Shown piece by piece: positions 1 to 9,402 of a DNA stretch of 64,000 nt (its first letter is position 1; each line of letters opens with the position of its first letter). This DNA is from an uncultured delta proteobacterium (lineage in GTDB: Bacteria; Desulfobacterota; Desulfovibrionia; Desulfovibrionales; Desulfovibrionaceae). Made by a program: the position numbers and the translations under genes. The notes under the pieces were generated by a model, which saw nothing but the letters and a program-made list of their open reading frames with translations, was not told where the DNA came from and made no database searches. The stretch spans positions 737,012-801,011 of the forward strand of contig LT599018.1 of assembly GCA_900079685.1 (NCBI GenBank), in the 5' to 3' direction.

Positions 1-1
1 C

Positions 2-937
2 AGGACCCTGACGACGCTCTGGAACGACAGCGCCAACCAGCTGTACCCCAAGGTGGAAAAAACCGCCCTGGTCGCCCTGGACCCGGATATGGAAGGGCTG
101 GATGTCCTCAGGAAAGGCGGCTACCTCGTCGATACGGACAAAAACGTCGCCATCATCAGGGTCCGGTACCGCCAGCATACGTTCAATGCGGACAACGTGC
201 GCCAGGAGCGCGCCCTTTCCGTGGAATCGCATGAGGTCATCCACCCCATAACAGGCATCCCCACCACCGAAGTGAACATTTTGCGCGACGGCGGCAACAT
301 GTTCCTCCGCCTGAACGACATCGTGCGCGGCGAATATACCGGCCGGATTATTTATAAACGGAATGAAATCGTCGAAAACACGGATACCGAGGAAAAACGC
401 CTCAAGTTCCTCTATGCCTGGCTCTCCAAACACCAGCGCCGCATGATCGGCTATGGCGACGAATTCTTCGGCAATATCAGCAGGATCCTTGACAGGTACC
501 TGCACGCGCCGGAACATTACGAAGTGTTTGAAGCGCTCCACGACCTGCATTATGAGGTCATCGAAAAATTCAATTACATCCAGCAGGCCAGGAAAGTCCG
601 CCTCCTCGAAGATTTGCGCGACAGAAACAGCAAATCCGGGCGGTTGTCCTACCACGCCATGCTTGCCAGCGTGATTGCGGAACTGCACGACCTGAAGTTT
701 GAAATCGTCAGCTATTTCGACCCGCTGGTGGCCAGCATCATCACCATTGGGGAAAGCATCCTCAATGACCGGTACCTGCTGGCCAACTATATTGAGAAAA
801 GAGACGACGCGCTCACCCCGAGAGGGATGGAAATCAAAAAAAGCTACCGCAAACTCGTCAGCCTTGTGGACGAGTTTAAAGCCATCCGCAAAACACGCAC
901 TGAAATGCTGTCCCGGTACGCGCAAAGCGCGGACTGA
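2..937 (+). CDS. Hypothetical protein, 5' end outside the window
   Basis: An open frame runs from the first bases of the window to a TGA at 935-937. A GTG at 53 could be read as a start, but the frame stays open upstream of it and no ribosome site precedes it, so the gene is most likely cut by the window edge. The visible part (about 311 residues) has a beta-rich first third and a long, charged helical second half (roughly residues 120-300), with no membrane segment or Cys pairs. I do not recognise the family. It lies 38 bases before gcvT on the same strand, which suggests neighbouring transcription but not function. Confidence 0.7.
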   Translation, partial: RTLTTLWNDSANQLYPKVEKTALVALDPDMEGLDVLRKGGYLVDTDKNVAIIRVRYRQHTFNADNVRQERALSVESHEVIHPITGIPTTEVNILRDGGNMFLRLNDIVRGEYTGRIIYKRNEIVENTDTEEKRLKFLYAWLSKHQRRMIGYGDEFFGNISRILDRYLHAPEHYEVFEALHDLHYEVIEKFNYIQQARKVRLLEDLRDRNSKSGRLSYHAMLASVIAELHDLKFEIVSYFDPLVASIITIGESILNDRYLLANYIEKRDDALTPRGMEIKKSYRKLVSLVDEFKAIRKTRTEMLSRYAQSAD

Positions 938-975
938 GCACCGTATCACCCTTCATTCGCCGCAAAGGAGCCCTC

Positions 976-2058
976 ATGACAGCCCTTCTCACAACGCCGC
1001 TTCACACGTGGCATGTGGCCCAAAAAGCCAAAATGGCCCCTTTCGCGGGCTGGGATATGCCCATACAGTACAAGGGAATCATCGCCGAGCACCTGCATAC
1101 CCGGGAAAAAGCCTCGCTCTTTGACATCTGCCACATGGGGGAATTCATCCTCAAGGGTCCCGGAGCCAAGGACGCTCTTGCCAAAGCCCTCACTCACAAC
1201 CTGGAAACGTTGAAGCCCGGCCGCTGCCGCTACGGCTTCCTGCTGGGTGAAGACGGCGGGATATGCGATGACCTGATCGTGTACTGCCTGGATACGGACC
1301 ACTACATGATCGTGGTCAATGCCGCCTGCCGCGCAAGCGATTACGCGGCCATAGCCTCCCGCCTTCCCGCCGGGCTTTCCTTACAGGACGTTTCCGACGA
1401 GACGGGCAAAATCGACCTCCAGGGCCCGGCCTCCCTTGCCGCCCTGGAACGGATACTGCCCGGCCCGTGGCGGCAGATGCCCTACTTCGGCCTTGTGCAG
1501 GCCGAATTTGACGACGCGCCCCTGCTTGTCAGCCGCACGGGCTATACCGGCGAACTCGGGTTCGAGCTGTACCTGCCCGCGTCAAAAGTCCTGGCGCTCT
1601 GGGAAGCCTGCCTTGCGGACCCCGACGTGGAACCGGCGGGCCTCGGCGCGCGCGACACCATCCGTCTGGAAGTGGGGCTGCCGCTGTACGGCCAGGACCT
1701 CGACACCCGCCACACGCCTGCGGAAGGCGGGTATGCAGGCATGCTGACGTCGGATGCGGCCTATATCGGCAAAGCGGGCGCCCTGACCGTGCGCGAAAAG
1801 CTTGTCGGCCTCTCCCTGGAAGGGCGCCGGAGCGCGCGCCACAACGACGAAGTGCTGTTGCACGGCAAAAAGGTCGGCATCGTCACCAGCGCCTCCTTTG
1901 CGCCGTCCCTCGGGCATGCGGTCGCTCTCGCCTATATCGCGGCGGAACACGCCGACGCGGAACAGTTCACCATTCTCGCGTCCAAGACCGAGCTGCCCGC
2001 AAGCCGCGTTGCCCTGCCCTTTTACACCAAGGGAACCGCCAGGATGAAACTGGCCTGA
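976..2058 (+). CDS. gcvT: Glycine cleavage system aminomethyltransferase (T protein)
   Basis: This 360-residue protein matches the length of bacterial GcvT, which moves the methylene group of glycine from lipoyl-GcvH to tetrahydrofolate and releases ammonia. Recognisable family segments are DICHMGEF near residue 50, RTGYTGELGFELY near 180, GLGARDTIRLEVG with LYGQD near 220-240, and AYIGKAGAL. An AAAGGAG sits 8 bases before the ATG. GcvH and GcvP partners are not in the window, so this copy stands apart from a complete cleavage operon. A folate-binding YgfZ-like role is possible but the full T-protein motifs argue against it. Confidence 0.93.
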   Translation: MTALLTTPLHTWHVAQKAKMAPFAGWDMPIQYKGIIAEHLHTREKASLFDICHMGEFILKGPGAKDALAKALTHNLETLKPGRCRYGFLLGEDGGICDDLIVYCLDTDHYMIVVNAACRASDYAAIASRLPAGLSLQDVSDETGKIDLQGPASLAALERILPGPWRQMPYFGLVQAEFDDAPLLVSRTGYTGELGFELYLPASKVLALWEACLADPDVEPAGLGARDTIRLEVGLPLYGQDLDTRHTPAEGGYAGMLTSDAAYIGKAGALTVREKLVGLSLEGRRSARHNDEVLLHGKKVGIVTSASFAPSLGHAVALAYIAAEHADAEQFTILASKTELPASRVALPFYTKGTARMKLA

Positions 2059-2080
2059 CCCACCGGGATGTATTTTGACC

Positions 2081-2809
2081 ATGCACACGTTTTTTCTGCC
2101 GGCTGAGGCCTGGCAAGAACCCTACCAGGTGACCGGGGCCGAAGCCCGTCACCTGGTTACGGTTTTACGCGTCAAACAGGGGGAAACGGTCCGCCTTCTC
2201 GACGGCGAAGGCCGTGAAGGCACTTTTGCGGTTGCCGATATAGGCAAACGCCATGTCTCCCTTACGCCCCGCAATATTATGATGCATGACCGCCCCATCG
2301 GGCGCGTGACCCTTGCCATCGGGTACGGCCGGGGGCTGCGCCGGGGCTGGCTTCTGGAAAAGGCCGTGGAGCTGGAAGCGGCGGGCGTCTGGTTCTGGCA
2401 GGCGGACCGCAGCCAGGGCAAAGTGCCGGAGGAAAGCAAGGAAACCTGGTTCTCCCAGATGACCGCCGGAGCCAAACAGAGCAACAATCCCTGGCTTCCC
2501 GCCCTGACCACCCTGCCGGACGGGGTGGACGGGCTCATCAAGGCCCGTTCCGGCTTTGACAAAAGTTTTGTCCTGTGGGAAGGCGATACAAAAGGCGCGG
2601 TTCTTTCCATGAGCGATCTGGCGCCCGCCGCGAACGCCCTGTATGTGCTGGGCCCGGAAGGCGGCTTTTCGGAACGGGAAATAACGCGCCTGACCGGAGC
2701 CGGTTTTACACCCGTCAGTCTCGGTAATCGCGTGCTGCGGTGGGAGACGGCGGCCATGCTCTGCCTCGGGCTCGCCTGGTGGGCGCGCCAACAGGAAACA
2801 ACGCCATGA
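2081..2809 (+). CDS. rsmE: 16S rRNA (uracil-1498-N3)-methyltransferase RsmE
   Basis: A 242-residue SPOUT methyltransferase that uses SAM to methylate U1498 of 16S rRNA. The knot motifs are at the C-terminus: VLGPEGGFSEREI and SLGNRVLRWETA (family G-x-RILRxETA). The N-terminal PUA-like part begins with FFLP and EARHLVTVLRVK. I chose the ATG at 2081 over a TTG at 2075 because the protein then begins MHTFFLP as in homologues. Its TGA overlaps the start of rarA by four bases (ATGA), so the two are translationally coupled. Confidence 0.93.
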   Translation: MHTFFLPAEAWQEPYQVTGAEARHLVTVLRVKQGETVRLLDGEGREGTFAVADIGKRHVSLTPRNIMMHDRPIGRVTLAIGYGRGLRRGWLLEKAVELEAAGVWFWQADRSQGKVPEESKETWFSQMTAGAKQSNNPWLPALTTLPDGVDGLIKARSGFDKSFVLWEGDTKGAVLSMSDLAPAANALYVLGPEGGFSEREITRLTGAGFTPVSLGNRVLRWETAAMLCLGLAWWARQQETTP

Positions 2810-4047
2810 GCATTCTCGCTCCATTGCCTGAACGGCTCCGTCCCGACGACCTCACCAAATTCGTCGGGCAGGACCACCTGAAGGCCAAAATAGAAAACCT
2901 GCTCCGGGCCAAGCGGCTGCCGAGCCTCTTGTTGTTCGGCCCTCCGGGCTGCGGCAAATCGACGCTCGCCCTCCTGCTCGCCAGGGCCCACGGGCAGAAA
3001 ATCACCCGGATCAGCGCGCCGGAAGCCGGTCTTACCCAACTCCGCAAAATGCTCGCGGGCACGGACGTGCTGATCCTGGACGAGTTGCACCGTTTTTCAA
3101 AGGCGCAGCAGGACTTTTTCCTGCCCATCCTTGAAAGCGGGGAATTGACGCTCATCGCGACCACCACGGAAAACCCGTCTTTCAGCGTCACGCCGCAGCT
3201 GCTTTCCCGGCTGCACGTGCTGCGCCTGCGCCCCCTTTCCGCGGCCGAGTTGCAGGGCCTTGCCCGCCGCGGGCTGGAAGACCTGGGCATCACCCTCAAC
3301 AATGAAGCGCTGGACATGCTGGCCTCCCTTGCGAACGGGGATGCCCGCGTGCTCCTGAACCTGGTGGAATACACGGCCGCCCTGCCCCCGGAAAAGCACA
3401 CCAATGAAGGAATCCGGGAATCGCTGCCCGAGATCGTCATGCGCCATGACAAGACCGGGGACAGCCATTACGAGCGGGCGTCCGCGCTTATCAAGTCCAT
3501 CCGGGGGAGCGATCCGGATGCGTCTCTTTACTATCTCGCCTGTCTCCTGGAGGGGGGCGAGGACCCCCGCTTCATCTGCCGCCGGTTGATTCTCTCCGCC
3601 TCGGAGGATGTCGGCCTGGCCGACCCGCAGGCCCTCCCCCTGGCGGTAGCCTGCCAGCAGGCGGTTGAGTTCGTGGGCATGCCCGAAGGATTTATCCCCC
3701 TGGCGGAAACCGTGGTGTACCTTGCCCTTGCGCGCAAGAGCAATACCGCGTACGCCGCGTATGGCAATGCCGCGCGCGAGGTGAAAATGAACGGGCCGCA
3801 AGGCGTCCCCCTGCATCTGCGCAACGCGACAACCAAATTGCAGCGCCAGTGGGGGTACGGCAAGGATTACCAGTATCCGCACAATTTCCCCGAGGCCTGG
3901 GTCGACCAGGAATATCTGCCGGATTCGGTCGCGGGCAAACGCTTTTACTACCCCAAGGAAGTTGGGGAAGAAGGCCGTCTCTCCAACTGGTGGAAGCGGC
4001 TGCTCTCCCGTAAAGGGGGAGGCAAAGGCCCGCAAGGAGGGACGTGA
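2806..4047 (+). CDS. rarA: Replication-associated recombination protein A (AAA+ ATPase)
   Basis: A 413-residue RarA/MgsA protein, an AAA+ ATPase of the clamp-loader clade that acts at stalled replication forks. Visible motifs are RPDDLTKFVGQDHL at the N-terminus, Walker A GPPGCGKST, Walker B LILDELHRFSKAQQDFFLP and sensor region TTTENPSF. The C-terminal half carries the family tetramerisation region, with YPHNFPEAWVDQEYLPD near the end. The start is the ATG overlapping the rsmE stop. Longer upstream frames only read antisense or shadow sequence. Confidence 0.95.
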   Translation: MSILAPLPERLRPDDLTKFVGQDHLKAKIENLLRAKRLPSLLLFGPPGCGKSTLALLLARAHGQKITRISAPEAGLTQLRKMLAGTDVLILDELHRFSKAQQDFFLPILESGELTLIATTTENPSFSVTPQLLSRLHVLRLRPLSAAELQGLARRGLEDLGITLNNEALDMLASLANGDARVLLNLVEYTAALPPEKHTNEGIRESLPEIVMRHDKTGDSHYERASALIKSIRGSDPDASLYYLACLLEGGEDPRFICRRLILSASEDVGLADPQALPLAVACQQAVEFVGMPEGFIPLAETVVYLALARKSNTAYAAYGNAAREVKMNGPQGVPLHLRNATTKLQRQWGYGKDYQYPHNFPEAWVDQEYLPDSVAGKRFYYPKEVGEEGRLSNWWKRLLSRKGGGKGPQGGT

Positions 4048-4925
4048 TGCCTGTCGAGGAAGAGTCGATGCCCGTGAGGAAAGAGTCGTTAATAGACGAC
4101 GCCGTCACCCTTAATCCCTACCCGGATGATCCGTATGTGACGCCGGAAACAGCGGCGTTGCCCGTTTCCTCGTTTTTTCCGAACCTCAGTTTTTACTGGC
4201 GCATGTGCGCCACGCTGAAACGCGCCTCAAATATCGCCCGGGCCGGGAACTATACTTCAGACGACTGGATACGCTCCAGCATCGCCATCCGCGAGGCCAT
4301 GGAAAAGTGCGGCACCAAGGTTACGGTTGCGGGATTCAGCCACTTCAAGAACATGGACGGCCCCTGCGTGTTCATCGGCAACCACATGAGCACGCTGGAA
4401 ACCTTCATGCTGCCCGGCCTCATCCGCCCGTTCCGGCCCGTGACCTTCGTGGTCAAGCGGAGTCTGCTCGTCTATCCCGTGTTCAGCCACATCATGCGGG
4501 CCCGCGAGCCCATCGTCGTGGACCGCAAGGACCCCCGCGCCGACTTCACCGCCGTTATGCGGGGCGGGCTGGAGAATCTCGCCAAGGGCATTTCCGTGAT
4601 CGTCTTTCCGCAAAGCACGCGGTACTTCGGCCTCAACAGGCAGCACTTCAACTCCATGGGCGTGAAACTGGCCCGCAAGGCGAACGTACCCGTCGTGCCG
4701 CTGGCGCTGCGCACGGACGCCTGGGGCATGAACGGCTTTTTCGGCCTGCTCAAGGACCATGGGCCCATTCATCCGGAAATTCCCGTCCATTTCCGGTTCG
4801 GCGAACCCATGACGGTGACCGGCAACGGCAAGGAAGAACACGAACGGGTCTACTCGTTTATCGAAAATTCCCTCGCAGAATGGGGAATAGCGCCGGAGAC
4901 GGCCGACCTTCCCGCCGAAGCCTAG
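4047..4925 (+). CDS. PlsC-like lysophospholipid acyltransferase family protein
   Basis: A 292-residue protein with the acyltransferase fold of PlsC/LPLAT enzymes, expected at the membrane in glycerolipid acylation. The first catalytic block reads GNHMSTLE (His113, Glu118), an HX4E form of the usual HX4D. The second reads FPQSTR (187-192) where FPEGTR is typical, and VPVVPLAL is the family's last block. An AAGGAGGG lies 6 bases before the ATG, which overlaps the rarA stop by one base, so it is the third gene of a coupled rsmE-rarA set. The acyl acceptor cannot be told from sequence. Confidence 0.8.
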   Translation: MPVEEESMPVRKESLIDDAVTLNPYPDDPYVTPETAALPVSSFFPNLSFYWRMCATLKRASNIARAGNYTSDDWIRSSIAIREAMEKCGTKVTVAGFSHFKNMDGPCVFIGNHMSTLETFMLPGLIRPFRPVTFVVKRSLLVYPVFSHIMRAREPIVVDRKDPRADFTAVMRGGLENLAKGISVIVFPQSTRYFGLNRQHFNSMGVKLARKANVPVVPLALRTDAWGMNGFFGLLKDHGPIHPEIPVHFRFGEPMTVTGNGKEEHERVYSFIENSLAEWGIAPETADLPAEA

Positions 4926-4943
4926 ACAGCGCCTCCTTCTTGC

Positions 4944-4986
4944 AAAAACCGAAAACACCCGCCATAGGCGGGTGTTTTCGGTTTTT
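4944..4986. terminator. Bidirectional intrinsic terminator
   Basis: A perfect 20-bp inverted repeat (4944-4963 with 4967-4986, 3-base loop). Its stem ends in A5/T5, so it gives a U-tract on both strands. It lies between the convergent acyltransferase and paaK genes and should serve both. Confidence 0.9.
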
Positions 4987-5020
4987 CGGTTTTTCTCTTT
5001 CCAGGTTCTTCCGGCAGGCG

Positions 5021-6328
5021 TCAGCTCTGCCCGCGAAGATCCGTGACGCGGGAGGATTTGCCCTCGTACCGCGCGAGGCTCTTGGGTTCGACCATGCGCA
5101 CCTTGGCGGTAACACCGAGGAAGTCCTTGATGGCCTTCTGGATGTCGGCTTCGCGCTTCTGGATGTGCCGCACTTCGTCGGAGGCGAACATTTCCTCCGA
5201 GAACTCGACCTTGACCTCCATGACGTCCAGGCTGTCCTCGCGGCGCACTTCGATCTGGTAATGGGGGGAAACGCCTTCCATTTCCAGGAGCAGTCCTTCG
5301 ATCTGCTGCGGGAACACGTTGACGCCCCGGATGATGAGCATGTCGTCGCTTCTGCCCAGGATGCGGCCCATGCGCACGTGGGTTCTGCCGCAAGCGCAGG
5401 GGGTGTAGTCCAGGCTGGTAATGTCGCGGGTCCGGTAGCGGACAAGGGGGATGCCCTCTTTGGTCAGGGTGGTGAGGACGAGCTCGCCGGTTTCTCCGGG
5501 GCCCTTGACCTTGCCGGAGACGGGATCGATGATTTCCGGCAGGAAGTGGTCTTCCCAGATATGCATGCCGCATTTGGCTTCCAGGCATTCCATGGAAATG
5601 CCGGGCCCCATGACCTCGGACAGGCCGTAAATATTCAACGCGTCGATGCCGAGTTTGTTCTCGATATCCTGGCGCATTTCCTCGGTCCAGGGTTCCGCGC
5701 CGAAAATGCCGACCCGCAGAGGAAGCTCTTTCACGTTGATGCCCATTTCCTCGGCGGCTTCGTACAGAAAAAGGATATAGGACGGCGTGCAGCAGACGGC
5801 CGTTGCGCCGAAATCGCGCAGGAGTTGCGCCTGGCGTTTGGTGGCCCCGCCGGAAACGGGGATGACCGTGGCGCCGAGCTTTTCCGCCCCGTAATGCGCG
5901 CCGAGCCCCCCGGTGAACAAGCCGTAGCCATAAGCGTTATGGAGAAGATCACGGCTGGTCATGCCGGCGGCCCGCATGCTGCGGGCCATGCATTCCGACC
6001 AGATATCGATATCGCGATGGGTATAGCCGACAACCGTGGATTTGCCCGTGGTTCCGCTGGAAGCGTGCAGCCGGACAATGACGTCGCGCGGCACCGCGAA
6101 CATGCCGAAGGGATACCCGTTGCGCAGATCCTGCTTTTCCGTGAACGGAAGCCTGGCAAGATCACCGAGGGAGCAAACGTCCGAAGGATGCATCCCCGCC
6201 GCATCAAAAGCCTTGCGATAATGGGGTACATTGGCGTAAACACGCTCGCAGAGGTTGCGCAAACGCAGAAGCTGCAATTTTTGTAACTCTTCCCGGGGCA
6301 GCATTTCTTTTTCCACATTAAACATCAT
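5021..6328 (-). CDS. paaK: Phenylacetate-CoA ligase (AMP-forming)
   Basis: A 435-residue adenylate-forming ligase, the usual length for PaaK, which activates phenylacetate or related aryl acids to CoA thioesters. The P-loop is [14 protein letters not shown], followed by the family segment [15 protein letters not shown] and, near the C-terminus, a TRDI motif and the [15 protein letters not shown] hinge. In anaerobes such ligases usually work with indolepyruvate oxidoreductase in aromatic amino acid turnover; no ior genes are in view, but an ACT protein of the kind often linked to them lies about 2.5 kb away. AAAGGAT precedes the ATG by about 7 bases. Confidence 0.9.
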   Translation of the reverse strand: MMFNVEKEMLPREELQKLQLLRLRNLCERVYANVPHYRKAFDAAGMHPSDVCSLGDLARLPFTEKQDLRNGYPFGMFAVPRDVIVRLHASSGTTGKSTVVGYTHRDIDIWSECMARSMRAAGMTSRDLLHNAYGYGLFTGGLGAHYGAEKLGATVIPVSGGATKRQAQLLRDFGATAVCCTPSYILFLYEAAEEMGINVKELPLRVGIFGAEPWTEEMRQDIENKLGIDALNIYGLSEVMGPGISMECLEAKCGMHIWEDHFLPEIIDPVSGKVKGPGETGELVLTTLTKEGIPLVRYRTRDITSLDYTPCACGRTHVRMGRILGRSDDMLIIRGVNVFPQQIEGLLLEMEGVSPHYQIEVRREDSLDVMEVKVEFSEEMFASDEVRHIQKREADIQKAIKDFLGVTAKVRMVEPKSLARYEGKSSRVTDLRGQS

Positions 6329-6558
6329 GGCCGTATCCTTTGGCGTAGTGTTACATAACGGGTTTGTTTTGCCCTATTCGCGCGATACGGTCAACACGCC
6401 CCGCCGGACCGGGGCAACAAAAACGGTCTGCAGGCCTGGAAGCGACACGATTCGTTTCCGGCAGGAATATTGAAAGACTGCCAATGGGTTTTGAGATTTG
6501 CGCTACACCGGATCATGGTGTACCGTACGTTGATAGAAAGGAGAAAGGAATTTACCGC

Positions 6559-6957
6559 ATGCCCACAAAGATGAAATTCGCCGATGTGCCCGTCAGGGAA
6601 AAACTTGAACGCGTTTCCGGCTGGCTACAGGAAAAAAAAGGCAAGGATATCCTCGCCCTTGATTTGACGAACAACCACACCTTCACCGAAGGCATTATCA
6701 TTGTTACCGCAAGTTCCATCCGTCATGGTCAAGGGCTGGCGGACCATATTCTGGCGGAAAGCAAAACGGAACGGTATGAATTCCTGCGCATGGAAGGGTA
6801 CCAGACGGGCCTGTGGATCCTGCTGGATATGAACGACGTGGTTGTCAGCATTTTCCAGGAAGATACGCGCGAACTGTACCGCCTCGAAGATCTGTGGAAA
6901 AACGCCGGGATCGTAAGGGATACGCGCGCGCATGCCCCCGCGATAGAGACCTTCTAG
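6559..6957 (+). CDS. rsfS: Ribosomal silencing factor RsfS
   Basis: A 132-residue protein of the RsfS/DUF143 family, which binds L14 of the 50S subunit and blocks subunit joining in starved cells. Family features are DILALDLTNNHTFTEGIIIVTASSIRHGQGLADHI (read here in pieces) and the C-terminal YRLEDLW. The ATG at 6559 is preceded by a strong AAAGGAG/AAAGGAA stretch. A longer in-frame extension to 6364 has no homology and reads through the promoter region, so it was rejected. gpmI starts 14 bases downstream. Confidence 0.93.
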   Translation: MPTKMKFADVPVREKLERVSGWLQEKKGKDILALDLTNNHTFTEGIIIVTASSIRHGQGLADHILAESKTERYEFLRMEGYQTGLWILLDMNDVVVSIFQEDTRELYRLEDLWKNAGIVRDTRAHAPAIETF

Positions 6958-6971
6958 AAAGAGACGTCGCC

Positions 6972-8513
6972 ATGAACAATCTGACTCCCACGGTGCTGCT
7001 CATCCTCGACGGCTGGGGAATCGCCCCTGCCGGACCCGGCAATGCCGCGTCCCTCGCCGACACCCCTGCCATCGACTCTATCTTCGGCCACCCCTCCTGC
7101 ACCGCCATTGAAGCGTCCGGGCGCGCCGTCGGCCTGCCCGCGGGCTACATGGGCAACTCCGAAGTCGGCCACATGAACCTCGGCGCGGGCCGCATCGTAT
7201 ACCAGGACATGACGTTGATCGAAGTGGCCATGGAAAAGGGAGAATTTGCCGCCAACCCCGTCATCAGCGACGTGCTCGGTAAAACCAAAGCGTCCGGCGG
7301 CGCCGTGCATTGCATCGGCCTTTTGTCGAACGGCGGGGTCCACAGCCACATCGACCACGTCAAAGGCCTGCTTGACGCGGCCAAAATCGCCGGCGTTCCC
7401 GCCTTCGTGCACGCCTTCATGGACGGCCGCGACACGTCCCCCACCAGCGGGGCCGGATTTATCCGGGAGCTTCTGGACCACATGGAAAAAATCGGGCACG
7501 GGAAACTTGCCACCATGATAGGCCGGTACTACGCCATGGACCGCGACAAGCACTGGGAGCGGAATATCCTGGCCTGGAACGCCATGGTCCACGGGGAAGG
7601 CAAAACGGTCGAAAATCCCGTGGAAGCGCTGAAAAAGGCTTACGCCAACGACGAAACCGATGAGTTTTTGAAGCCGCGCATCGTGGTCGCGGGCGATGAA
7701 GCGCCCCACTGCATTGCGGACAACGACGGGCTTTTCTTCTTCAACTTCCGGGCCGACAGGTCCCGCCAGCTGACAAAAGCCTTCCATGAGAAAGATTTCA
7801 CCGAATTTGAACGGGGTAACGCGCCAAAACTCGCGGCCTTCGCCACCTTCACCCCGTACGATTCCTCCATTCCCGTGCCGGCGGCCTTCACCAAGCCGGA
7901 AGTGACGGCCTCCATGGGCGAGATCGTTGCAACGCTGGGCTTGCAGCAGCTGCGCATCGCGGAAACGGAAAAATACGCCCATGTGACCTATTTCTTCAGC
8001 TGCGGCCGGGAAGACAAGTTCCCCGGCGAAGAGCGCCGCCTCATCCCCTCGCCCCGGGATGTGGCCACCTACGATCGTAAACCGGAAATGAGCGCCTACC
8101 AGGTCGCCGAAACCTTCGTCGAGGAATGGCGCACGGGCAAATACGGTTTTGCGGTCTGCAACCTGGCCAACCCGGACATGGTCGGTCATACCGGCATCAT
8201 CCCGGCGGGCATTAAGGCCTGTGAGGCGGTGGACGCCTGCGCCAAAAAGATCGTTGACGCCGTTCTCGCCTCGAACGGGCGCGTTCTGGTCACGGCGGAC
8301 CACGGCAATATTGAGGAATTGCTCACAGAGGACGGCAAACCCATGACGGCGCATACCACCAATCTGGTGCCGCTCGCCGTCCTGGACAACGGCCCGGTAA
8401 AAAAACTGCGCCCCGGCGGCAAGCTCGGCGACGTCTCCCCCACCATCCTGCATCTCTGGGGAGCCGCGCAGCCCGAGGCGATGACCGGCAAAAGCCTTTG
8501 GGAGGAAGCATGA
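6972..8513 (+). CDS. gpmI: 2,3-bisphosphoglycerate-independent phosphoglycerate mutase
   Basis: A 513-residue iPGM that interconverts 3- and 2-phosphoglycerate in glycolysis using two Mn ions. The metal and phosphoserine sites are visible: LLILDGWG at the start, MGNSEVGHMNLGAGR with the catalytic Ser, FMDGRDTSPTSG, and VTADHGNIEELL near the end. Length is standard for the family. It follows rsfS closely, and its TGA overlaps the ATG of the next small gene by four bases, so the three probably form an operon. Confidence 0.96.
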   Translation: MNNLTPTVLLILDGWGIAPAGPGNAASLADTPAIDSIFGHPSCTAIEASGRAVGLPAGYMGNSEVGHMNLGAGRIVYQDMTLIEVAMEKGEFAANPVISDVLGKTKASGGAVHCIGLLSNGGVHSHIDHVKGLLDAAKIAGVPAFVHAFMDGRDTSPTSGAGFIRELLDHMEKIGHGKLATMIGRYYAMDRDKHWERNILAWNAMVHGEGKTVENPVEALKKAYANDETDEFLKPRIVVAGDEAPHCIADNDGLFFFNFRADRSRQLTKAFHEKDFTEFERGNAPKLAAFATFTPYDSSIPVPAAFTKPEVTASMGEIVATLGLQQLRIAETEKYAHVTYFFSCGREDKFPGEERRLIPSPRDVATYDRKPEMSAYQVAETFVEEWRTGKYGFAVCNLANPDMVGHTGIIPAGIKACEAVDACAKKIVDAVLASNGRVLVTADHGNIEELLTEDGKPMTAHTTNLVPLAVLDNGPVKKLRPGGKLGDVSPTILHLWGAAQPEAMTGKSLWEEA

Positions 8514-8749
8514 GCTCCTCGCGCCCCATTACACCGGTGAAACCTTCGGGCATGGAGCTGGTCTTCTACTACACCTGCCCGTTTTGCAACCGGGAACTCC
8601 CCCTCGTCGCCCCGCAGCAACCCGGGCTCATCACCTGCGACGTCTGCCGCCAGAAGTTTCCCATCGTGCCGGTGGACCAGCGCAGCGTGTATTACGTCCG
8701 CATCATGATGGGCAACGGCGCTGCCGCGATTGATCCGGACTTCATGTAG
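8510..8749 (+). CDS. Small zinc-ribbon protein of unknown function
   Basis: A 79-residue protein with two CxxC pairs (Cys23/Cys26 and Cys43/Cys46) spaced as in a zinc ribbon. The rest is short, ends IDPDFM, and shows no membrane segment or other domain. GGAGG lies just before the ATG, which overlaps the gpmI stop, so it is almost certainly translated by coupling. Function is unknown. Confidence 0.75.
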   Translation: MSSSRPITPVKPSGMELVFYYTCPFCNRELPLVAPQQPGLITCDVCRQKFPIVPVDQRSVYYVRIMMGNGAAAIDPDFM

Positions 8750-8770
8750 TCATTCCGGGATGGTACCCCC

Positions 8771-8798
8771 TCCCGCCTTGTCAAGGCGGATCGGGAGT
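8771..8798 (+). other. Hairpin between the zinc-ribbon gene and the ACT gene
   Basis: CTCCCGCCTT pairs with AAGGCGG-AT-CGGGAG around a short loop. There is no T-run after it, so it may be a processing or stalling structure rather than a complete terminator. Confidence 0.4.
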
Positions 8799-8867
8799 GA
8801 TATTCTGATACTGTCGTAAAGTGTAACGCCATGTGCATGCATGCTGCCAATACAGGAGTTCCCAGCA

Positions 8868-9296
8868 ATGAAAATCGAGCAACTCTCCATCTTTCTCGAG
8901 AACAAGGCAGGCCGCCTGGCGGAAGTCACGGACGTTCTTGCAAAGGCCTGCATCAACATCCGCGCCCTTTCCCTCGCGGATACCTCGGATTTCGGCATCC
9001 TGCGCCTCATCGTCAATGACCACGAAACGGCCAAAACCGCGCTGAAAAGCGCCGGTTTCACCGTGGGGCTGACCAGCGTCGTCGCCGTTGAAGTGCCCCA
9101 TGTTCCCGGCGGGCTTAACGCCATTTTACAAATGCTCGGCAAGAAAGGTATCAACGTCGAATACATGTACGCGTTTCTGCAAAAGGGCGACAACGCCGTC
9201 CTTATCTTCCGCTTCAACAACCTGGACGCCGCCATGGAAGTCCTGCGGGAAGCGAAGATTCCCATTTTGAGCAGCGAGCAGGTTTGCCACGGCTGA
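8868..9296 (+). CDS. Tandem ACT-domain protein
   Basis: A 142-residue protein made almost wholly of two ACT domains (about 1-66 and 70-142), the small ligand-binding fold that usually senses amino acids. The first opens [18 protein letters not shown], the second begins near [17 protein letters not shown] with [10 protein letters not shown]. Such stand-alone proteins are often linked to phenylacetate-CoA ligase and indolepyruvate oxidoreductase genes in anaerobes, and paaK is nearby, so a sensing role in aromatic amino acid metabolism is an inference. CAGGAG lies about 10 bases before the ATG. Confidence 0.85.
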   Translation: MKIEQLSIFLENKAGRLAEVTDVLAKACINIRALSLADTSDFGILRLIVNDHETAKTALKSAGFTVGLTSVVAVEVPHVPGGLNAILQMLGKKGINVEYMYAFLQKGDNAVLIFRFNNLDAAMEVLREAKIPILSSEQVCHG

Positions 9297-9313
9297 GAAA
9301 ACTCCGCATCCTT

Positions 9314-9360
9314 AAACGAAAACTCCCCGCGCCATTGCCGGTCGCGGGGAGTTTTCGTTT
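9314..9360. terminator. Bidirectional intrinsic terminator
   Basis: A perfect 18-bp inverted repeat (9314-9331 with 9343-9360) with a GC-rich core and AAAACG/CGTTTT ends. It separates the convergent ACT gene and the TRAP transporter operon. Confidence 0.9.
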
Positions 9361-9402
9361 GCAAAGGAAGCCGCACGGGCTTCCGGGCCGTCCACAACGG
9401 CG

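Noticed and set aside
4205-6286. A 693-codon plus-strand frame over the acyltransferase and paaK
   Set aside because: It runs out of frame through one real gene and antisense through another, across a strong terminator.
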